Below, in pieces: positions 18,273 through 28,957 of a stretch of DNA of 64,000 bases. This stretch comes from Bacillus mycoides. GTDB lineage: Bacteria > Bacillota > Bacilli > Bacillales > Bacillaceae_G. Numbering within the stretch: position 1 is the first letter of the stretch; every line of letters starts with the position of its first letter. The position numbers were made by a program, and so were the translations under genes. The stretch lies in contig NZ_LXLV01000070.1 in NCBI RefSeq assembly GCF_001757995.1, forward strand, positions 1-64,000, given 5' to 3'. The notes under the pieces are model-generated. The model ran no database searches. It was given only the letters and a program-made list of their open reading frames with translations, and was not told where the DNA came from.

Positions 18273-18656
18273 CTATTTTTCACGTTTTTCTTTAATTGCT
18301 ACTGTACATCTTGATATGCATAGTAAATCATCATTTTCATCAATGATGCGAATATCCCAAACCATTGTCGATTGTCCTCTATGTATCGGTGTTCCGATTG
18401 CTGTTACAATTCCATCTTGCTTTGAGCGAATATGATTTGCATTAATTTCTAATCCGAAACAAATACATTTTTCTTGATCAATTAAATTGTATGAACCAAC
18501 ACTTGCTACAGTTTCTGCTAATGCAACAGATGCACCGCCATGTAAAAATCCAAACGGCTGATGCGTACGTTCATCCACAGGCATCGTAGCAACTACTTTA
18601 TCTTCTGTCATTTCTAACAACTCAATTCCAAGCGAATCCATTAAAGTTTTTGACAT
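18273..18656 (-). CDS. Hotdog-fold acyl-CoA thioesterase (PaaI/MenI-like)
   Basis: 127 aa, 4-hydroxybenzoyl-CoA thioesterase type hotdog. Catalytic region FGFLHGGASVALAETVAS (residues 36-53) with the active Glu in ALAE. It resembles YuxO/YdiI, which hydrolyse 1,4-dihydroxy-2-naphthoyl-CoA in menaquinone synthesis. That specific role is inference, because the family is broad. ATG start, GGGGGAAACG upstream. Confidence 0.85.
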   Translation of the reverse strand: MSKTLMDSLGIELLEMTEDKVVATMPVDERTHQPFGFLHGGASVALAETVASVGSYNLIDQEKCICFGLEINANHIRSKQDGIVTAIGTPIHRGQSTMVWDIRIIDENDDLLCISRCTVAIKEKREK

Positions 18657-18753
18657 ATCGTTTCCCCCTTTTCCTCACTTTTAATTAAATGTATATTTTT
18701 ACCTATTTACTTTCAAACTACCTATAACACTTATATAAGGAGGTTTCACCTAA

Positions 18754-19497
18754 ATGAAACAGAAATTTTGTATACTACTGCTTATGTTCTCCTTGCTCAC
18801 TATTGTACCAAATTGTACGCATGCAGCCAAAGCATCCAACCTGACAATCGATGTTCAGACTGTAACGCAAAAAGGTAAGAAACCTTATATAGAATATCAA
18901 ATTAACAGGCCTTTTTTTCACAATTTTTCTGATTCACAATTTCAAAATAAACTGAATTCCTATTACAAAAACTCTACTCATAAATTCAAAAACAAGTTGG
19001 AGAAAGAAGCAAAGAAATATTATAAAGAAACAGAAGGATCTAGCACACCCTTTCATCCATACGTTGCAAATGTTGACTATAAAGTACCTTTAAACAAACC
19101 ACCTTTTCTCAGTCTATATGTGAATTACTATCAATATACAGGCGGAGCACACGGACTTTATACGTGGAAGGCAAATACATTTGATTTGAATGAGAGAAAA
19201 TTATTACACTTAGACGACCTATTCCAACAAGAGGATAAATATAAAGAAATAATTCGCACAGAGATTGTAGGACAAATTAAACAAAATGAAAGCATTTATT
19301 TTCCTGATGCAGTCGAAAAAGTAACGAGCGCGAAAAAGTTTCACTACTTTTTAGAGACAGATAATCTCGTTATTTATTTTCCATTATACGAAATTGCTCC
19401 TTATTCAAGCGGAATCCCGCAATTTCGTATTCCATACACATTGCTTAGAGACTATTTAAAGCCTTCTTATCAAAATATTTTGATTGACAACAAGTAA
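18754..19497 (+). CDS. Secreted DUF4163/DUF3298 domain protein
   Basis: 247 aa with a signal peptide (residues 1-24, ending near THAAKA). The N-terminal half fits DUF4163 and the C-terminal half DUF3298 (YTGGAHGLYTW near 130, then RKLLHLDDLF and the VIYFPLYEIAPYSSG motif near 210). Related domains occur in RsiV and PdaC, where they bind muropeptides or lysozyme. Here there is no catalytic or sigma-binding partner domain. Function unknown. RBS AAGGAGG. Confidence 0.82.
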   Translation: MKQKFCILLLMFSLLTIVPNCTHAAKASNLTIDVQTVTQKGKKPYIEYQINRPFFHNFSDSQFQNKLNSYYKNSTHKFKNKLEKEAKKYYKETEGSSTPFHPYVANVDYKVPLNKPPFLSLYVNYYQYTGGAHGLYTWKANTFDLNERKLLHLDDLFQQEDKYKEIIRTEIVGQIKQNESIYFPDAVEKVTSAKKFHYFLETDNLVIYFPLYEIAPYSSGIPQFRIPYTLLRDYLKPSYQNILIDNK

Positions 19498-19513
19498 ATA
19501 TTTTCGCTACGAT
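19484..19513 (+). promoter_or_regulatory. bioY promoter
   Basis: TTGACA within the last codons of the preceding gene, 18-bp spacer, then TACGAT/GATAAT next to the operator. It drives bioY. Confidence 0.55.
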
Positions 19514-19549
19514 AATGTTAATCTAAACATAACTGGAGGTTAACATTAT
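19512..19549 (+). promoter_or_regulatory. BirA-type biotin operator
   Basis: 10-bp perfect inverted repeat ATAATGTTAA (19512-19521) and TTAACATTAT (19540-19549). The core reads ATGTTAATC-N14-GGTTAACAT, matching the BirA operator layout. The right arm covers the RBS (GGAGG) and the bioY start codon, so biotin-loaded BirA should block expression. Confidence 0.8.
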
Positions 19550-20141
19550 GAAGAAGCTTCATGTTTTAGATTTAGCATTAGCTGCCATGTTCGTCGCTCT
19601 TATGGCTATTGGTGCAAATATTGTATCTTGGGCACCATTCCTGCAAATAGCGGGCGTTCCATTATCTATGCAACCATTTTTCGCAATTTTAGCAGGGCTT
19701 CTTCTTGGAAGTAGACTCGGGGCATTATCAATGACTGTTTACATGCTTGTTGGAGTAGCGGGTGCGCCAATCTTCGCTAACTTCAAAGCTGGGTTTGGAG
19801 CACTTTTAGATCCTACTGGTGGTTTTATTATCGCATTTATTATCGTTGCTTACGTATCAGGAAAACTAGTAGAACAAAAAGAACGACCAACATTCAGCAC
19901 CTTTGCAATTGCTTCTTTCGTCGGAATCATTTTAACGTATATTATCGGTACTACTTATATGTACGGGGCAGTCAATATTTTCATGGGCGGTAATATGAGT
20001 TATAAAGCTGCCTGGATGATTATGATGTGGTTCGCAGTAAAGGATATTGCGTTTACAATTATCGGCGCTATTATCGCACCTCGCATATACTATGCTGTAC
20101 GTCGTTCGGCTTATCAGCATTCTCATTCGACGATTTCATAA
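19548..20141 (+). CDS. bioY: Biotin transporter substrate-binding subunit BioY
   Basis: 197 aa with about six membrane helices. BioY family S-component for biotin uptake, working alone or with the shared ECF energy module. The signature is seen at PLSMQPFFAILAGLLLGSRLGALSM and GAPIFANFKAGFGALLDPTGGFI. Its start codon lies in a BirA-type operator, which supports biotin as the substrate. Confidence 0.94.
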   Translation: MKKLHVLDLALAAMFVALMAIGANIVSWAPFLQIAGVPLSMQPFFAILAGLLLGSRLGALSMTVYMLVGVAGAPIFANFKAGFGALLDPTGGFIIAFIIVAYVSGKLVEQKERPTFSTFAIASFVGIILTYIIGTTYMYGAVNIFMGGNMSYKAAWMIMMWFAVKDIAFTIIGAIIAPRIYYAVRRSAYQHSHSTIS

Positions 20142-20181
20142 TAAAAAGGAGTTGTTCCAATTGGAACAACTCCTTTTTATT
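20140..20181. terminator. Bidirectional terminator between bioY and gtaB
   Basis: Perfect palindrome AATAAAAAGGAGTTGTTCCAA / TTGGAACAACTCCTTTTTATT. Confidence 0.92.
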
Positions 20182-20184
20182 ATA

Positions 20185-21072
20185 TTAAGACTCTTGCTTC
20201 ATTTGCTCGTCTAAAATTTTCTTCATCATTACTAACATATCATCACGTAATTCTGGGTGTTGCAATGCCATTTCAATTGTTGTTTGAACAAATCCTAATT
20301 TTTCACCAACGTCATAACGCTTTCCTTCGAAGTCGTAAGCAAATACACGTTGAATTTCATTTAAGCTTTGAATTGCATCCGTTAACTGAATTTCGCCACC
20401 CGCTCCAACTTGTTGCTGTTCCAAGAACATAAAGATTTCAGGAGTTAAAATGTAACGTCCCATAATCGCTAAGTTTGAAGGCGCAGTACCTTGCGTTGGT
20501 TTTTCAACGAAATTACGAACTTGATAACGACGTCCCTCTTGCTCTAACGGATCAATAATTCCATAGCGATGTGTTTCTGCTTCAGGTACAGTTTGTACAC
20601 CAATAACAGAAGAAAGTGTTTTGTCATACTCGTCTATTAATTGACGTAAACATGGTTTTTCAGCTTGAACGATATCATCGCCTAATAATACTGCAAACGG
20701 CTCATCACCGATGAATTTACGCGCGCACCAAACAGCATGTCCTAATCCTTTTGGTTCTTTTTGACGAATGTAATGGATATCTACCATTTTAGAAGAAGCT
20801 TGTACTTTTTCAAGTAACTCATACTTTTTCTTCTCTAATAAGTTTTGCTCTAATTCAAATGCGTTATCAAAATGATCTTCGATAGAGCGCTTTCCTTTAC
20901 CAGTAACGATAATAATATCTTCGATGCCTGATTTTACTGCTTCTTCTACGATGTATTGAATTGTTGGTTTATCTACAATTGGAAGCATTTCTTTTGGCAT
21001 TGCTTTCGTTGCTGGTAAAAAGCGTGTTCCTAATCCCGCTGCCGGGATAATTGCTTTTCTCACTTTTTTCAT
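20185..21072 (-). CDS. gtaB: UTP-glucose-1-phosphate uridylyltransferase
   Basis: 295 aa nucleotidyltransferase. N-terminal [26 protein letters not shown] (UTP-binding loop), LLGDDIV (metal-binding Asp region, near 129-135) and VEKPTQG. It forms UDP-glucose from UTP and glucose-1-phosphate. The phosphoglucomutase gene next door (same strand, ~150 bp upstream) supplies glucose-1-phosphate, as for glycolipid and wall polymer synthesis. Confidence 0.96.
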   Translation of the reverse strand: MKKVRKAIIPAAGLGTRFLPATKAMPKEMLPIVDKPTIQYIVEEAVKSGIEDIIIVTGKGKRSIEDHFDNAFELEQNLLEKKKYELLEKVQASSKMVDIHYIRQKEPKGLGHAVWCARKFIGDEPFAVLLGDDIVQAEKPCLRQLIDEYDKTLSSVIGVQTVPEAETHRYGIIDPLEQEGRRYQVRNFVEKPTQGTAPSNLAIMGRYILTPEIFMFLEQQQVGAGGEIQLTDAIQSLNEIQRVFAYDFEGKRYDVGEKLGFVQTTIEMALQHPELRDDMLVMMKKILDEQMKQES

Positions 21073-21168
21073 GACAAATACCCTCGCTTTTCATTCTAAT
21101 TCTCTTAGTAAAGTGCAAATTTATAACACTCGCTCGTAATAATCCTCTACATCAAACAAAACTATAAG

Positions 21169-21202
21169 AAAAGAGGAGGCCGTTCTCCGTTCTCCTCTTT
21201 TC
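21169..21202 (-). terminator. Terminator of pgcA
   Basis: Stem AAAAGAGGAG / CTCCTCTTTT with a 14-nt loop, between pgcA and gtaB. Confidence 0.75.
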
Positions 21203-21224
21203 CTATCAGTAGCACTCTATTCTA

Positions 21225-22949
21225 TTATAAACGATTCATAATATCTTCTTTAATAGTAAGTAACTTTTGTTCACTATTTTGTAAGGAATCAGCTTGTACA
21301 CCAAAGTAGAATTTAATTTTCGGCTCTGTTCCAGATGGACGTAAGCAGAACCAAGAACCATCTTCTAATTGATATTTTAACACATTTGATTTCGGTAAGT
21401 GAATCTCTTCCTTATTTCCATCTTGTAACGTTGTAATGATGCTTTCCTTATAATCCTCAACTGCAACGACTGTTAAACCAGCTACTTCTTTCGGAGGATT
21501 CCCGCGGAATGTTGCCATCATCTTTTGAATCTGTTCGGCACCGTCTTTTCCTTTTAACGTTAACGATACAAGGTCCTCACGGAAGAACCCATACTTCTTA
21601 AATACTTCTAACAGACCACCATATAACGTTTTATCTTGTGATTTGTAGTACGCAGCTACTTCACATGCAAATAGGACTGATTGCACCGCATCTTTATCAC
21701 GGCAGAATGGACGGATTAAATAACCATAGCTTTCCTCATAACCGAATTGGAATTCATATTGTCCGCTTTCTTCATACTGTTTAATTTTTTCACCGATAAA
21801 TTTAAATCCAGTTAACGTATCAACTGTATCTAAACCGTATGCTTTTGCGATTGTACGGCCAATTTCAGACGTTACGATTGTTTTTAAAACAACACCGTTT
21901 TCTGGAAGAGTTCCGTTTTCCTTCTTTTGTGATAATAAGTAATCAAGCATTAACGCACCTGTTTGGTTACCAGTTAATACTTGGAACTCACCATCGTGAT
22001 TGCGAACTGCTACACCTAGACGGTCTGCATCAGGATCTGTTGCGATTAACACGTCTGCACCTACTTTTTCACCGTCGCGAATTGCATACTCAAACGCTGC
22101 ATGCTCTTCTGGATTTGGTGATTTTACTGTAGAGAAGTTTGGATCTGGTAACTCTTGCTCTTTTACAACTGTTACATCTGTAAATCCAACTTCTTCTAAA
22201 CCACGGCGTACCGAAATATTTGATGTTCCATGTAATGGTGTAAAGACGATTTTTAAATCTTTTCCTACTTCTTTCACCATCTCTTTATTAATAATGACAT
22301 TGTTCAATTCTGCCGCATATGCATCATCTACTTCTTGTCCAATTATATGTAATAAACCGTCAGCTTTTAATTGCTCAACATCAGCAACTTCAACTGTTAA
22401 TTCATTCTCTACTGCATTTACGTAGCTAATTAACTCATCAGCTTCTTTTGGAGGCAACTGCCCACCATCTTCACCATATACTTTATAACCGTTATATTCG
22501 GGCGGATTATGGCTTGCCGTAAGAACGATTCCACTTACTGTATGTAAATGACGAACTGCGAAAGAAAGCACTGGTGTTGGACGTAGGCTTTCAAATACAT
22601 ATGTTGTAATACCTTGTGCACCAAGAGTAGCAGCTACTTCCATTGCGAATTCAGGTGATTTATGACGAGAATCATACGCGACAACAACACCACGTTTTTT
22701 CGCTTCTTCACCTAATTTTTCAATAAACCTAGCTAATCCTTTTGTTGCTTTACGAACTGTATATACATTTAAACGGTTCGTACCAGCACCAAGTTCACCA
22801 CGCATACCACCTGTGCCGAACTCTAGATTTTTATAAAAGCTATCCTCGATTTTCTTCTCATCTTGCTTCATGTTTTCTAGCTGTTCTTTTAATTCTGCGT
22901 CTAATTCTGCATATGAAAGCCAGCGACTAAATTCTTGTTTCCAATTCAT
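21225..22949 (-). CDS. pgcA: Alpha-phosphoglucomutase
   Basis: 574 aa alpha-D-phosphohexomutase. Catalytic phosphoserine S146 in [11 protein letters not shown]. Metal loop DPDADRLG, sugar-binding GYEESYG and the phosphate-binding RPSGTEPK near the C-terminus are all present. It converts glucose-6-phosphate to glucose-1-phosphate. Start set at the ATG at 22949 (RBS GAGGAGATGG); the 11 extra upstream codons cover that RBS. Confidence 0.95.
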   Translation of the reverse strand: MNWKQEFSRWLSYAELDAELKEQLENMKQDEKKIEDSFYKNLEFGTGGMRGELGAGTNRLNVYTVRKATKGLARFIEKLGEEAKKRGVVVAYDSRHKSPEFAMEVAATLGAQGITTYVFESLRPTPVLSFAVRHLHTVSGIVLTASHNPPEYNGYKVYGEDGGQLPPKEADELISYVNAVENELTVEVADVEQLKADGLLHIIGQEVDDAYAAELNNVIINKEMVKEVGKDLKIVFTPLHGTSNISVRRGLEEVGFTDVTVVKEQELPDPNFSTVKSPNPEEHAAFEYAIRDGEKVGADVLIATDPDADRLGVAVRNHDGEFQVLTGNQTGALMLDYLLSQKKENGTLPENGVVLKTIVTSEIGRTIAKAYGLDTVDTLTGFKFIGEKIKQYEESGQYEFQFGYEESYGYLIRPFCRDKDAVQSVLFACEVAAYYKSQDKTLYGGLLEVFKKYGFFREDLVSLTLKGKDGAEQIQKMMATFRGNPPKEVAGLTVVAVEDYKESIITTLQDGNKEEIHLPKSNVLKYQLEDGSWFCLRPSGTEPKIKFYFGVQADSLQNSEQKLLTIKEDIMNRL

Positions 22950-23092
22950 ACTTCCATCTCCTCTCGCCTGTCGTACCTTCATTATATGAAAAAAACAACC
23001 TGCATCTCAATATTTTTTAAAATCTAGCAGGATTTTACTATAAATATTTGTATACACTATGGTTAAATACTCCACCAAAGGGAATGAGGATT

Positions 23093-23698
23093 ATGCAAGA
23101 ATGGGGCTTGTCAGAAGAGCTCAAAATAAAAACAAAGCAAATGATTGAAATTGCTGAAAAAGAATTATCAAACATGAGGCATGCAATCGATAAAGAAGAT
23201 GAATGTATTTTATGTAAAATGGAAGATATTCATCATATGTTAGCGGATGTACAAACATTGGCAGCTACATACTATATTCAGGCGTATTTATCACCTTATA
23301 CGGAAAGCTCACATTTTATCACAGTAGCTGTTCAACATTTAAGCGCCCGAAAACACGGTGCTCTTATTGTTGTGGAACGAAACGAGACACTTGAATCTTT
23401 CATTCAAACTGGAACAACATTAAACGCTCATTTAACCGCACCGTTACTTGAATCAATTTTTTATCCAGGCAACCCCCTTCATGACGGAGCCATTCTCGTT
23501 AAAAACAATCATATTGTCTCAGCTGCTAATATTCTTCCGTTAACGAAAAGTACAGAAATTGACCCTGAGTTAGGAACACGTCACAGGGCAGCAATTGGTT
23601 TATCAGAAAAAAGCGATGCACTTATATTAGTTGTCTCTGAAGAAACAGGGCGTACTTCATTCGCTTTAAGCGGGACGTTATATACGATTTCTTTATAA
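23093..23698 (+). CDS. cdaS: Sporulation-specific diadenylate cyclase CdaS
   Basis: 201 aa. N-terminal autoinhibitory helices (1-60) and a DAC domain with the catalytic DGA (131-133) and RHR (163-165) motifs. It makes c-di-AMP from two ATP. B. subtilis CdaS (YojJ) works in the forespore and affects germination. The start is the ATG at 23093, which begins MQEWGLSEEL like the B. subtilis protein. Confidence 0.93.
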   Translation: MQEWGLSEELKIKTKQMIEIAEKELSNMRHAIDKEDECILCKMEDIHHMLADVQTLAATYYIQAYLSPYTESSHFITVAVQHLSARKHGALIVVERNETLESFIQTGTTLNAHLTAPLLESIFYPGNPLHDGAILVKNNHIVSAANILPLTKSTEIDPELGTRHRAAIGLSEKSDALILVVSEETGRTSFALSGTLYTISL

Positions 23699-23810
23699 GA
23701 TGAATCTTTCACTGTATGACAGTACAATAGTAAATGAAATTATATTAACCGTAACTCCAAATATATCGACTTACCGACAAAAACTGACATTAGTCATACC
23801 ATATCAATAA

Positions 23811-23848
23811 GAAAATGCTGTCCCAAAAAAATTTGAGACAGCATTTTC
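23811..23848. terminator. Bidirectional terminator between cdaS and pepA
   Basis: GAAAATGCTGTC / GACAGCATTTTC stem between two convergent genes. Confidence 0.88.
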
Positions 23849-23856
23849 TTCAAAAA

Positions 23857-25341
23857 TTATTCTTCTCCAAAACGCTCAACAAGTGTTGCAAGTGTACGCA
23901 CCATTGCACCTGTTGCTCCAGATGGTCCTAAATCATGTGCACCTGTTGTTTCAGATGTTCCAGCGATGTCTAAGTGTACCCATGGTGTTTCTTCTGCAAA
24001 TTCACCAAGGAATGTCCCAGCCATAACCGCATGTCCTTCACGGCCTGGTGAGTTATTTAAATCCGCAAATTTACTGTTTTTGACACGTTCTTTATCACGT
24101 TCAAAAATCGGCAATTGCCAAATTGGTTCATCCGTTTCCATAGAAGCCTCTAACACTTGTTCAAACAATGCTTCATTATTTGTCATTGCCCCTGTTGTAT
24201 GATTTCCAAGTGCAACAATTACACCGCCTGTTAATGTTGCAACATCAACTAAGTAATTTGCACCAAGTTTCTTCGCATACGTAATACCGTCAGCTAACGC
24301 TAGGCGACCTTCTGCATCTGTATTTAATACTTCAATTGTTTTTCCGCTCATAGATGTAATAACATCGTCTGGCTTAAACGCCGTACCACTTACAACATTG
24401 TCAGTTGATGGAATAACAGCAATTACATTTTGCTCGGGGCGAAGTTCACCGATGATCTCCATCGCGCCAAGAACAGCTGCAGCGCCGCCCATATCACCTT
24501 TCATACCAACCATGCCTTCCCGTGGTTTTAAAGAATAACCGCCTGTATCATATGTAATCCCTTTTCCAACAAATCCAATTACATCTTTCCACTCTTCTTT
24601 TCCTTTATAAATAAGAGCGATCATTTTTGGCGGTTCAGTAGATCCTTGGTTTACTGCAAGTAATGCACCCATACCAAGCTCTTCCATCTCTTCTTTCTCA
24701 AGAACCTTATAATCCATATCGTATTTTTCTGCTAATTCAACTGCATACTCAGCAAGCTTTGTCGCTGTTAATACGTTTGGCGGCATATTTACAAGCGTAC
24801 GAGCTGAATTCGTTGCACGTCCATGTACGTATCCTACCGTTAATGCTGCTTCAATTTCTTGTGCATCTTCTGCTGTAATAGCCGTGAACTTCTCTAACTC
24901 TACACGATCCTTTTTATCTGATTTATACGTTTGTAATTCATATGTACCAAGACCTTGTACTTCTGCCGCAATATGAGCTACATCAATCGTATCTAATTTC
25001 TCTGTTACGAAAGAATCAAGTAAGATTGCTGCTTCTTTTACTTTTGCTGATTGTAACGATTTAAAAGCTTTACTAAGAGCTGCACGTAACGTTTCTGTTG
25101 TATATGACTCTTTCTTACCTAAACCAACAAAATAATAACGTTTAACATTCGTTTTTCCTAAGCTATGTACTTTTGAAATTGCTTTCTTCTTAGTTGAAAG
25201 TTCTTTTTCTTCTAATAAAACTTGTAACTGTCCTTCAAACGCTTTATCCAGTTCTTGTACAAAGCTACTCGTTTTATCTTCTTCAAATAAGGCAACAATT
25301 ACCGCTTCATGACTTGCTAATTCTTTTTGTATTTGAAACAT
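23857..25341 (-). CDS. pepA: Leucyl aminopeptidase (M17)
   Basis: 494 aa. C-terminal M17 catalytic domain with the signature NTDAEGRL, the metal/active-site Lys in [14 protein letters not shown], and Asp in DMGGAAAV. Cytosolic hexameric exopeptidase that removes N-terminal residues. B. subtilis places this gene (yuiE) directly before yuiD-yuiC-yuiB; here a bcr1 element stands in that gap. Confidence 0.95.
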   Translation of the reverse strand: MFQIQKELASHEAVIVALFEEDKTSSFVQELDKAFEGQLQVLLEEKELSTKKKAISKVHSLGKTNVKRYYFVGLGKKESYTTETLRAALSKAFKSLQSAKVKEAAILLDSFVTEKLDTIDVAHIAAEVQGLGTYELQTYKSDKKDRVELEKFTAITAEDAQEIEAALTVGYVHGRATNSARTLVNMPPNVLTATKLAEYAVELAEKYDMDYKVLEKEEMEELGMGALLAVNQGSTEPPKMIALIYKGKEEWKDVIGFVGKGITYDTGGYSLKPREGMVGMKGDMGGAAAVLGAMEIIGELRPEQNVIAVIPSTDNVVSGTAFKPDDVITSMSGKTIEVLNTDAEGRLALADGITYAKKLGANYLVDVATLTGGVIVALGNHTTGAMTNNEALFEQVLEASMETDEPIWQLPIFERDKERVKNSKFADLNNSPGREGHAVMAGTFLGEFAEETPWVHLDIAGTSETTGAHDLGPSGATGAMVRTLATLVERFGEE

Positions 25342-25423
25342 GTTCAGACCCCCTAAATTTCTCTACGTCCATTATAACTTTATTTTCGATAAAATGCGAC
25401 AATTCTAAATTCTGTTATTTCAT

Positions 25424-25581
25424 ATAAAGTGAAACTTTAATCAGCGGGGGTTTTATTCCTCCCCACTGATTATTAACCTTCACCAATCGGGCGTTTACGG
25501 GCAGCTGGGCTCCCACCTAACTTCTTTGCTCCAGCTGAATTTTGAGGTGGGAGTTTTACTGTCCACAAATAGCGGGATAAA
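25424..25581 (+). repeat. bcr1 repeat, full length
   Basis: 158 bp bounded by ATAAA on both sides, with both hairpins present. It lies between pepA and yuiC. Confidence 0.87.
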
Positions 25582-25612
25582 GATGCTATCTCCTATGGTG
25601 AAATAAGACAAG

Positions 25613-25642
25613 AAAAAAGTCTAGCGTTGTTACCACTAGACT
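25613..25642 (-). terminator. Terminator of yuiC
   Basis: Minus strand AGTCTAG...CTAGACT stem followed by T6; it touches the yuiC stop codon. Confidence 0.75.
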
Positions 25643-26267
25643 ATCTTTGTTTTAAATATTGTCCACGAAACACTTGCATCGTTTCGTCTTGATTTAACAT
25701 CGTTAACTCTTCTTCCGAAAACTTACCATTTCCTATTTTCACTATATACACATTTACTTTTTTCTTACCCCATTGGCTATAAACATCTTTCACCGTATCA
25801 TAATATAAATCGAGACGATTTCCTTTTATAGCACCGCCCTTATCAGCTACAACACCATATCCGTAACCTGGCACGAATAGAATTGTCCCAAGCGGAAATA
25901 CGCGCAAGTCAGCAGCGATTGTGGAATATAAATCCCTTTTTGCTTTAACACCTGAATATGTAATGCCATACTCTGGATGCCCCGGCCTCTTTCCAGTTGA
26001 CTCCATACCTGATGTATAACCAGTTGCAGTCATTTCTATAACACGATATTTAGACCAGTCATTTGCCTGTTCTAAAGCATTTATCACTTCTTTACTCGGA
26101 GCAACCTTTTTCTCAATTTCTGCTGCATGTACTTCTTTTGCACTTGTTTCTTCATATGATTTTATAATCTCTAATAAAGAAACTCCTGTGAAAGCCTTCC
26201 ATGTTACGCATAATGCGAATGCAAGTAAACAAGTCATCATAATGCGAATACAATATCGTTTTAACAT
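25641..26267 (-). CDS. yuiC: 3D-domain cell-wall protein (YuiC-like)
   Basis: 208 aa. One N-terminal membrane or signal segment (about 5-25), a linker, and a C-terminal 3D domain (ATGYTSG near 86, then [10 protein letters not shown] and [17 protein letters not shown] with the three conserved Asp). B. subtilis YuiC is a lytic transglycosylase-like, Rpf-type protein acting on peptidoglycan. ATG at 26267 chosen; AAGGAGTG lies ~12 nt upstream. Confidence 0.86.
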   Translation of the reverse strand: MLKRYCIRIMMTCLLAFALCVTWKAFTGVSLLEIIKSYEETSAKEVHAAEIEKKVAPSKEVINALEQANDWSKYRVIEMTATGYTSGMESTGKRPGHPEYGITYSGVKAKRDLYSTIAADLRVFPLGTILFVPGYGYGVVADKGGAIKGNRLDLYYDTVKDVYSQWGKKKVNVYIVKIGNGKFSEEELTMLNQDETMQVFRGQYLKQR

Positions 26268-26353
26268 TTTTATATTCCACACTCCTTCATCGTTAATCAT
26301 TCCCTATACGATGAAGGAATATGCAAAAAAATAATCTCCAAATTGATTGGAGA

Positions 26354-26671
26354 TTAAAACATTTGATATCCGCTTTTCCGAAGTTTTTTAATTATGATTC
26401 CTGCTAAAGCAGCACCTACTAATCCAGTAGATAGAATAAACACATCTGCGTGTCCTAAATGCGATACACTTGTCCCAAATGAAGAAAATGTTTCTTTTGG
26501 CTTTGAAAAATAGTCCCATACACTCGCTTTATTAATAATAAGCATACAAATAATCGGATACACAATAACCATTACCCACGTAGCTCGCAAAATCATGTTG
26601 AGTAAAAATCCAATTCCAAAAAATAAAATAAAGAACAACATCATTGAAATAAGTAGTACCGGTATACTCAC
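26354..26671 (-). CDS. yuiB: YuiB-like membrane protein
   Basis: 105 aa with three membrane segments (5-28, 32-48, 78-95). Assigned from B. subtilis yuiC-yuiB order and general likeness; function unknown. Its ATG overlaps the stop of the upstream nudix gene by 4 bp (ATGA), so the two are co-translated. Confidence 0.8.
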   Translation of the reverse strand: MSIPVLLISMMLFFILFFGIGFLLNMILRATWVMVIVYPIICMLIINKASVWDYFSKPKETFSSFGTSVSHLGHADVFILSTGLVGAALAGIIIKKLRKSGYQMF

Positions 26672-27174
26672 TTCTTCTCCCTCTCCTTCGCATACGCCGT
26701 AAACACATGATAAGCCGTATAACCAAATTGTTCTCCTGGATTTAATGTTTTGTCCATTTCAAAATGTGACTCTGCTCTTCCTTCTAATAAATATTTGATG
26801 AGTACAGAAGTATTTTGATCATCTGCAATATTTTCTGGATGTAAAAAAGCTACTTCCGACAATTCTTTCTCCTGTACGATAACGTCTTCTCCCTCTGGCT
26901 CTAAAAGAAAAATAATCATATTATCACTAATTTCATTATGAATAACACCTGAGCGAATACCAATAATCCCCTTTACATGAGCAACAATGCCTGTCTCTTC
27001 CAAAATTTCACGTTTCACAGCTTCATCAACAGTCTCGCCTTCATTAACAAAACCAGCAGGTAAAGACCATTGCCCTTTCAATCCACCGTATTTTTTCTTA
27101 ACGAATAGCCATCTCCCATCTTTTGTAGCTACTAAGCCACTGACAGCTAACCACACTTTCCCTCGCTTCCCCAT
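26668..27174 (-). CDS. NUDIX hydrolase
   Basis: 168 aa. Complete Nudix box near residues 42-64 (GFVNEGETVDEAVKREILEE followed by TG). It hydrolyses a nucleoside diphosphate linked to another group; substrate unknown. First gene of a nudix-yuiB pair with coupled translation. ATG start with GGAGGTTAT upstream. Confidence 0.88.
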   Translation of the reverse strand: MGKRGKVWLAVSGLVATKDGRWLFVKKKYGGLKGQWSLPAGFVNEGETVDEAVKREILEETGIVAHVKGIIGIRSGVIHNEISDNMIIFLLEPEGEDVIVQEKELSEVAFLHPENIADDQNTSVLIKYLLEGRAESHFEMDKTLNPGEQFGYTAYHVFTAYAKEREKK

Positions 27175-27245
27175 GATATAACCTCCTCCACCGAACGAAC
27201 AGAATATTCTTTCTTTTTTATATATTATACTATATTTTCAATACG

Positions 27246-27284
27246 AAAAAAGCAGAAACAGCTCATAGCTGTTTCTGCTTTTTC
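27246..27284 (-). terminator. Terminator of the ndh-like gene
   Basis: AAAAAGCAGAAACAGCT / AGCTGTTTCTGCTTTTT stem just after the stop codon. Confidence 0.9.
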
Positions 27285-27293
27285 TACTATATA

Positions 27294-28502
27294 TTAAAAG
27301 AACTTCAATTTACCTTTTTTAAGAACTAATAAAGGTCCGCCTAGTAAGAATAAGTAACGGTTGTCGATTACTTTCTTCATGAATGAAGCTTTCCAACCTG
27401 TTAACTTTTTACCCATAACAACGCCCATTGCATCGTCATGACCTAATGAACATACAGATCCTTTATTATCAAATGCGAACTTTTTCATTTCGCCTTTGCC
27501 GCGAACTAACACAGTTAAATTGTGTGCAATGTTATAACCTTCTTGAATTGCAATCTGTGCTGTTGGTGGATATGGACGGTTAATCTCCTCATTGATGATT
27601 AACGCTGCGTCACCAACCATGAATACATCTTCATGACCTGGAGCGTGCATGTACTCATCCACTTTAATACGTCCGCGCATTGCTTCAAATCCAGACTCTT
27701 CCACAATACCGTTACCACGAACACCTGCAGCCCAAACTACAGTTTCAGATTTAAGAAGTTCAGCATCATCACCGTTTGCAACGATAATACCTTCTTCAGT
27801 TGCTTCCTTAATTGCTGTACCGATGCGGAATTCTACACCCTTTTTCTCAAGTTGTTTTACAGCGTACTCTACTAATGCTGGATCGAAACCAGGAAGTGCT
27901 GTTGGAGCAGCTTCTACACAGATGATACGTGCTTTTTCACGTGGAACATCGTACTCTTTGCAAAGTTCAGGAATACGGTTTGCAAGCTCACCTACGTACT
28001 CGATACCAGTAAATCCAGCGCCACCAACAACGATTGTTACTAATTCATCACGTTTTTCAGTCGCATATTGAGCGAATTTTTCTTCCATATGCTCACGAAT
28101 TTGACGAGTTGCATTAATGTTAGTGATTGAGAATGCATGCTCTTTTAATCCTTTAATTCCGAACGTTTCTGATTCGAAACCAAGACCGATTACTAAGTAA
28201 TCATACTCTAATTCACCATTTTTTAAGATAATACGTTTTTCAGCAGCTTTAATCTCTACTACTGTATCTTGTACAAAGTTCACTTTATTTGTATCGATAA
28301 CGTCTTGAATATCTAGACAGATTTTATCATCTTGTAATGTACCAGCTGCACTCTCATGTAACCAAGTTGCTTGGTAGTGATAGCTGTTGTTGTTTACTAA
28401 CGTAATTTCAGCTTCACTTACAGATAATGTTTTTTGCAGACGAACAGTCGTAATCATCCCGCCATAACCTGCACCTAAAACTACGATTTTTGGAGTCTTC
28501 AC
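27294..28502 (-). CDS. yumB: Type II NADH dehydrogenase (YumB-like)
   Basis: 402 aa FAD/NAD(P)-binding, membrane-associated NDH-2 that passes electrons from NADH to menaquinone without pumping protons. N-terminal FAD motif [10 protein letters not shown], second nucleotide motif [16 protein letters not shown] (near 163), late FAD motif VGDAALI, and an amphipathic C-terminus. GTG start at 28502 with AAAGGG upstream. A Rex-like dyad lies ~90 bp upstream. Divergent from yumC, as in B. subtilis. Confidence 0.92.
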   Translation of the reverse strand: MKTPKIVVLGAGYGGMITTVRLQKTLSVSEAEITLVNNNSYHYQATWLHESAAGTLQDDKICLDIQDVIDTNKVNFVQDTVVEIKAAEKRIILKNGELEYDYLVIGLGFESETFGIKGLKEHAFSITNINATRQIREHMEEKFAQYATEKRDELVTIVVGGAGFTGIEYVGELANRIPELCKEYDVPREKARIICVEAAPTALPGFDPALVEYAVKQLEKKGVEFRIGTAIKEATEEGIIVANGDDAELLKSETVVWAAGVRGNGIVEESGFEAMRGRIKVDEYMHAPGHEDVFMVGDAALIINEEINRPYPPTAQIAIQEGYNIAHNLTVLVRGKGEMKKFAFDNKGSVCSLGHDDAMGVVMGKKLTGWKASFMKKVIDNRYLFLLGGPLLVLKKGKLKFF

Positions 28503-28957
28503 TAAATCACAACCCTTTTCTTTATATAATAGTAATAAAAAATAATACCAAGTACTAAAAACTCTATTTGTCAAGAATGTGGATTTTATCACATTCTATA
28601 TCATAACAAAACGCAGTCAAAAAATCGTACGAAATTTGTCATAGAAATTTAACATAATACTTCCCTATATTAGTCGGTTTCATTCCATAATTCAAGCACC
28701 TAGAGAATTATCGATATTTTAAAATAACATAGCGTTTTCAAGGGTTTTTTAGCCTTTTTTTCATGTATTTTCCTTCCGTTATATTTTATAAGATTCTAAA
28801 ACATCTATACGTAAACTTACTTATTATTCAGTCGTTTTCAGAAGTATTATTAACTGAAATATGCTATCATTTATTTGAAAGTGTCATCATTTGCAGGATT
28901 TTCGTGTACATATGAACAATATATGAAATCAATATTAAAATTCCATCTATAGGGGGA
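28503..28957. other. Divergent intergenic region yumB/yumC
   Basis: 455 bp, AT-rich, no ORF. It contains the ndh promoter and the dyad at 28574-28597. The yumC-proximal half shows no clear element beyond the RBS (AGGGGGA). Confidence 0.5.
28574..28597. promoter_or_regulatory. Rex-like operator at the ndh-type promoter
   Basis: Perfect inverted repeat AGAATGTG-N8-CACATTCT; the core TGTG-N8-CACA resembles the redox repressor Rex site. On the minus strand it overlaps a possible -10 (TAGAAT) and is next to a TTGACA -35. Rex binding is inference. Confidence 0.5.

Noticed and set aside
23041-23092. Sigma-G promoter for cdaS
   Set aside because: I looked for the forespore consensus and found no pair with correct spacing, so none is claimed.
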